Assembly (NCBI GenBank): GCA_002938045.1
Contig: PTLJ01000046.1
Location: 1-8,911, forward strand
Direction: 5' to 3'
DNA: 8,911 bases
Source of the DNA: Alphaproteobacteria bacterium MarineAlpha3_Bin4
Lineage (GTDB): Bacteria; Pseudomonadota; Alphaproteobacteria; Rhodospirillales; Casp-alpha2
Shown: piece after piece, positions 7,084 to 8,911 of the stretch
How positions within the stretch are numbered: the first letter of the stretch is position 1
How the letters are laid out: each line of letters opens with the position of its first letter
Position numbers and translations under genes: made by a program
The notes under the pieces: generated by a model
Seen by the model: the letters and a program-made list of their open reading frames with translations, nothing else
What the model was told of the DNA's origin: nothing
The model's database searches: none

Positions 7084-7125
7084 CGGTCCGGTTCTCGCTT
7101 GACGCGATTAGGCATCGTGGGAAAA

Positions 7126-7212
7126 TGGTGCCCAGGAGAAGACTCGAACTTCCACGACCTTGCGGCCACAGGTACCTGAAACCTGCGCGTCTACCAATTC
7201 CGCCACCTGGGC
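7126..7212 (-). tRNA. tRNA-Leu (anticodon CAG)
   Basis: On the minus strand the 87 nt fold into a complete class II tRNA. The acceptor stem is GCCCAGG (7212-7206) with CCTGGGC (7136-7130), followed by discriminator A and an encoded CCA. The D arm contains GGTAGA. The anticodon stem CAGGT/ACCTG encloses the loop TTCAGGT, giving anticodon CAG. A long variable arm (GGCC, GCAA loop, GGTC) and a T arm with TTCGAGT follow. Long variable arm plus CAG identify leucine, reading CUG codons. No intron or damage is seen. Confidence 0.97.
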
Positions 7213-7217
7213 AAACG

Positions 7218-7241
7218 AAAAAGAGACCACCCCTGGGTGGT
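7218..7241 (-). terminator. intrinsic-terminator-like hairpin directly upstream of tRNA-Leu
   Basis: On the minus strand ACCACC (7241-7236) pairs with GGTGGT (7231-7226) around the tetraloop CAGG. The downstream sequence is CTC followed by five Ts (7222-7218). This is the form of a Rho-independent terminator, but it ends only five bases before the 5' end of the tRNA and lies after the predicted promoter. It may end an upstream minus-strand transcript, act as an attenuator or processing signal in the tRNA leader, or be fortuitous. Confidence 0.55.
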
Positions 7242-7254
7242 TCTAAGGCCAGTG

Positions 7255-7281
7255 CTTATTGTGCCCCGAGCGAGATGTCAA
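7255..7281 (-). promoter_or_regulatory. candidate promoter for tRNA-Leu (and rnd)
   Basis: The minus strand carries a perfect -35 hexamer, TTGACA (7281-7276). The best -10 candidate is AATAAG (7260-7255), which matches at four of six positions but gives a short 15-nt spacer; shifting it by 1-2 nt improves spacing and worsens the match. Transcription would start near 7248, about 35 nt before the mature tRNA. The -35 is convincing and the -10 is not. Confidence 0.45.
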
Positions 7282-7322
7282 CATTGAAGCGTTAGCCATC
7301 GTCTAGCCGGGCGACGGAGACA

Positions 7323-7350
7323 TTGAAATCTGGAGGAAGTGGCCTACAAT
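7323..7350 (+). promoter_or_regulatory. sigma-70-type promoter for the NDUFA9-like gene
   Basis: TTGAAA (7323-7328) and TACAAT (7345-7350) are separated by 16 nt, and each matches the consensus at five of six positions. The predicted start is near 7357, giving a leader of about 38 nt before the ATG at 7395. It faces away from the tRNA-Leu promoter, so 7255-7350 is a divergent promoter region. Confidence 0.6.
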
Positions 7351-7354
7351 CTGG

Positions 7355-7364
7355 GTACATGTAC
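7355..7364. promoter_or_regulatory. 10-bp perfect palindrome at the predicted transcription start
   Basis: GTACATGTAC is a perfect palindrome immediately downstream of the -10 box of the NDUFA9-like gene and covers the predicted start site. A dimeric repressor bound here would block initiation. There is no further arm symmetry that I can see, so it may be chance. Confidence 0.3.
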
Positions 7365-7394
7365 AGGCGCCACCACGCCCTTACAGGAGTTTGC

Positions 7395-8435
7395 ATGGAT
7401 AGACGCGTCACGACCGTTTTTGGGGGCTCCGGCTTTATCGGCCGCCATCTCGTCAGGCGCCTCGCTGCAGCCGGCGGGGAGATCCGCGTCGCAGTCCGTG
7501 ATCCGGAGGGTGGCGCCCATCTGAAGCCGCTCGGCGACGCCGGGCAGCTCGTGCTTTGGCAGACCGAAGTCACCGACGCGGCCCAGGTCGCGACCGCTGT
7601 CGCTGGCGCGGACACCGTCGTCAACCTGGTCGGTATCCTCTACGAAAGCGGTCGCAACACGTTTCCGGCGATCCATGCCAAAGTGGCCGGCACCGTCGCT
7701 GGCGCGGCCCGAGCGGCTGGCGTCAAACGGCTGGTCCATGTCTCGGCGATCGGCGCCGATTCCGACTCGACGGCCCAGTACGCCCTCACCAAGGCGGCCG
7801 GTGAAGCGGCAGTGATGGACACCTTTGCCGACGCCACCATCGTCCGGCCTAGTGTTGTATTCGGGCCGGAAGACAACTTCTTCAACATGTTCGCTGGCCT
7901 TACCCGGTGGAGTCCGATGCTACCGTTGTTCGGCTGTCCGCTGCTGCCAAAGGTCTCGTTCACCAACGAAGATGGCAATCTATCTCTCTCGCTCGACCTC
8001 TACGGTGACGGCGGCACCAAATTCCAGCCGGTCTACGTCGGCGATGTCGCCGAGGCGATCACCGTCATCCTCGGCGACAACGCGACGCGCGGCAAGCACT
8101 ACGAACTGGGCGGACCGAGCGTGTACAGCTTCAAGCAGATCATGGAGCTGGTGCTGAAACACACCGGGCGGCGGCGCGTCCTGGCGCCGATCCCGTTCGG
8201 CATCGCCACCATCGAGGCCTGGTTCCTGGAGAAACTGCCGAAGCCGCTATTAACCCGCGATCAAGTCGAATTGATGAAGACCGACAATGTCGTCGCCGCC
8301 AGCGCCCTCGGGTTCGCTGATCTAGGGCTGGAGCCGACGGCGGCGGAGGTCATTCTGCCGACCTATCTGCACCGCTTCCGCACGCCGGCCAACCGCGACC
8401 CGCATCCGGCCTCGGGCTTAGTAACGTGGCGGTAA
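7395..8435 (+). CDS. NDUFA9-like NAD(P)-binding epimerase/SDR protein
   Basis: The 346-residue protein is an atypical/extended SDR. It begins with a Rossmann fingerprint GGSGFIG (10-16), then has VNLVGILYE (76-84), HVSAIG (115-120), a YALTK pair (Tyr129, Lys133) and RPSVVFGPED (151-160). The order and the FQPVYVGDVA motif (210-219) match the bacterial relatives of mitochondrial complex I subunit NDUFA9, usually labelled NADH dehydrogenase or nucleoside-diphosphate-sugar epimerase. Its exact job in bacteria is unclear. I chose ATG 7395 because AGGAG lies 5 nt upstream; an upstream TTG (7323) would add 24 residues but overlaps the promoter -35 box. Residues about 180-207 look like an insertion before the FQPVYVGDVA motif. 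No nuo genes are nearby. Confidence 0.9.
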   Translation: MDRRVTTVFGGSGFIGRHLVRRLAAAGGEIRVAVRDPEGGAHLKPLGDAGQLVLWQTEVTDAAQVATAVAGADTVVNLVGILYESGRNTFPAIHAKVAGTVAGAARAAGVKRLVHVSAIGADSDSTAQYALTKAAGEAAVMDTFADATIVRPSVVFGPEDNFFNMFAGLTRWSPMLPLFGCPLLPKVSFTNEDGNLSLSLDLYGDGGTKFQPVYVGDVAEAITVILGDNATRGKHYELGGPSVYSFKQIMELVLKHTGRRRVLAPIPFGIATIEAWFLEKLPKPLLTRDQVELMKTDNVVAASALGFADLGLEPTAAEVILPTYLHRFRTPANRDPHPASGLVTWR

Positions 8436-8436
8436 C

Positions 8437-8468
8437 GCCTCCGCACCGGCCCCGCCGTCGTCGGAGGC
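8437..8468 (+). terminator. GC-rich two-tier hairpin just after the NDUFA9-like gene
   Basis: Starting one base after the stop codon, GCCTCCG (8437-8443) pairs perfectly with CGGAGGC (8462-8468). Inside the loop CGGC (8447-8450) pairs with GCCG (8454-8457). No T-run follows, so it is not a classical intrinsic terminator. It more likely protects a 3' end or contributes to factor-dependent termination. Confidence 0.35.
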
Positions 8469-8911
8469 CGCGCGGACGATCAATTTACCGAAATCGCGCA
8501 GGAACACCGCACGATTGACCGTGCGCAGGATAAGAACGCTAAGGCGGTCGCGCTCATCGGGCTTGCGCCGCAACACAAAATCGTGTCGCTAGTACGCTAG
8601 CAACCGCCACCCCACTCGCTGCCCGGATACATGGTTTCCTTGCCACCCGGTGTCTCGCTTTTGAACGCCGACTGGCTCTACCAGGCCAACTCGGAGGCCG
8701 TCGCCGCACCGCGAAGGCGCTCAGCTTCAGGGCTACGAGCAATCCGTCGGCAAGCCTAACTATGAGACCTTGCAGGGTGTCCTTCCTAACGATGGTTTCG
8801 CGTTTGGGCTCGGAGCATCGGTTGGCGGAGGATATTAGAGCTTGCTGCAAAGACGGCACGCCACATGAACACGGGAAACCAACCCCCGAAACGCGATCAG
8901 CCGATGATCTG
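8469..8911. other. right end with no supportable gene
   Basis: All six frames are interrupted or lack a credible start. The open stretches are: a plus frame from about 8436 to a TAG at 8598-8600 with no start codon, in frame with the preceding gene; a minus frame closing at 8418-8420 with a TAG near 8593; a minus 101-codon ORF (8554-8859), Arg/Ala/Ser-rich and resembling no family; and a plus frame open from about 8541 to the window edge with no early start. None resembles a protein I recognise. There is no tRNA, IS end or array. A small hairpin, GCTAG/CTAGC (8588-8601), is present. It may be intergenic DNA or a decayed gene. Confidence 0.5.

Noticed and set aside
7126..7212. tRNA-Leu as an integration site for a genomic island
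   Set aside because: The tRNA 3' end is followed at once by rnd and the conserved lpt-rpoN cluster, with no integrase and no repeated tRNA fragment in the window.
7323..7394. 24-residue N-terminal extension of the NDUFA9-like protein from a TTG
   Set aside because: The extension overlaps the promoter elements, lacks a ribosome binding site and precedes the Rossmann motif by an unusual distance, whereas ATG 7395 has AGGAG at ideal spacing.
8554..8859. 101-codon minus-strand ORF at the right end
   Set aside because: The composition is rich in Arg, Ala and Ser with no family pattern, and I see no good ribosome binding site. An open plus-strand frame lies opposite it, as expected by chance in GC-rich DNA.

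Overview
The window looks like the chromosome of a GC-rich alphaproteobacterium, most plausibly Rhodospirillales-like. This rests on the family-typical proteins and on the gene order (short RNase D, kdsD, lptC, lptA, lptB, rpoN, long hpf, ptsN), which I know from that class. There are no CRISPR repeats, insertion sequences, integrases or phage genes. Most of the window is conserved core genome.

Layout: (1) Bases 1-74 may hold the last codons of a plus-strand gene that runs in from the left. (2) From 6293 down to 75 the minus strand carries a compact cluster: kdsD (arabinose-5-phosphate isomerase), lptC, lptA and lptB (lipopolysaccharide export), rpoN (sigma-54), hpf (long ribosome hibernation factor) and ptsN (EIIA-Ntr). 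Spacing is tight (21 nt, 4-nt overlap, 53 nt, 21 nt, 201 nt, 29 nt), so this is probably an operon. A very good sigma-70-type promoter lies just upstream of kdsD. The 201-nt rpoN-hpf gap could hold a second promoter and contains a repeated 10-mer. (3) Upstream of that, also on the minus strand, are a short RNase D gene and a tRNA-Leu(CAG) gene. (4) At about 7213-7394 there is a divergent promoter region. (5) On the plus strand, 7395-8435 encodes an NDUFA9-like SDR/epimerase protein. (6) The last 476 bases have no gene I can support.

How it fits together: KdsD makes the precursor of Kdo, the inner-core sugar of lipopolysaccharide, and LptC/A/B belong to the machine that moves finished lipopolysaccharide to the outer membrane. 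RpoN and PtsN link the cluster to nitrogen/carbon regulation, and Hpf to ribosome storage in slow growth. Cell-envelope synthesis and nutrient-state regulators are therefore probably transcribed together.

I did not find a convincing new system. The best leads are a terminator-like hairpin between the predicted promoter and the tRNA-Leu gene, a perfect 10-bp direct repeat before hpf, a sequence-level duplication inside LptA, and the unexplained right end.
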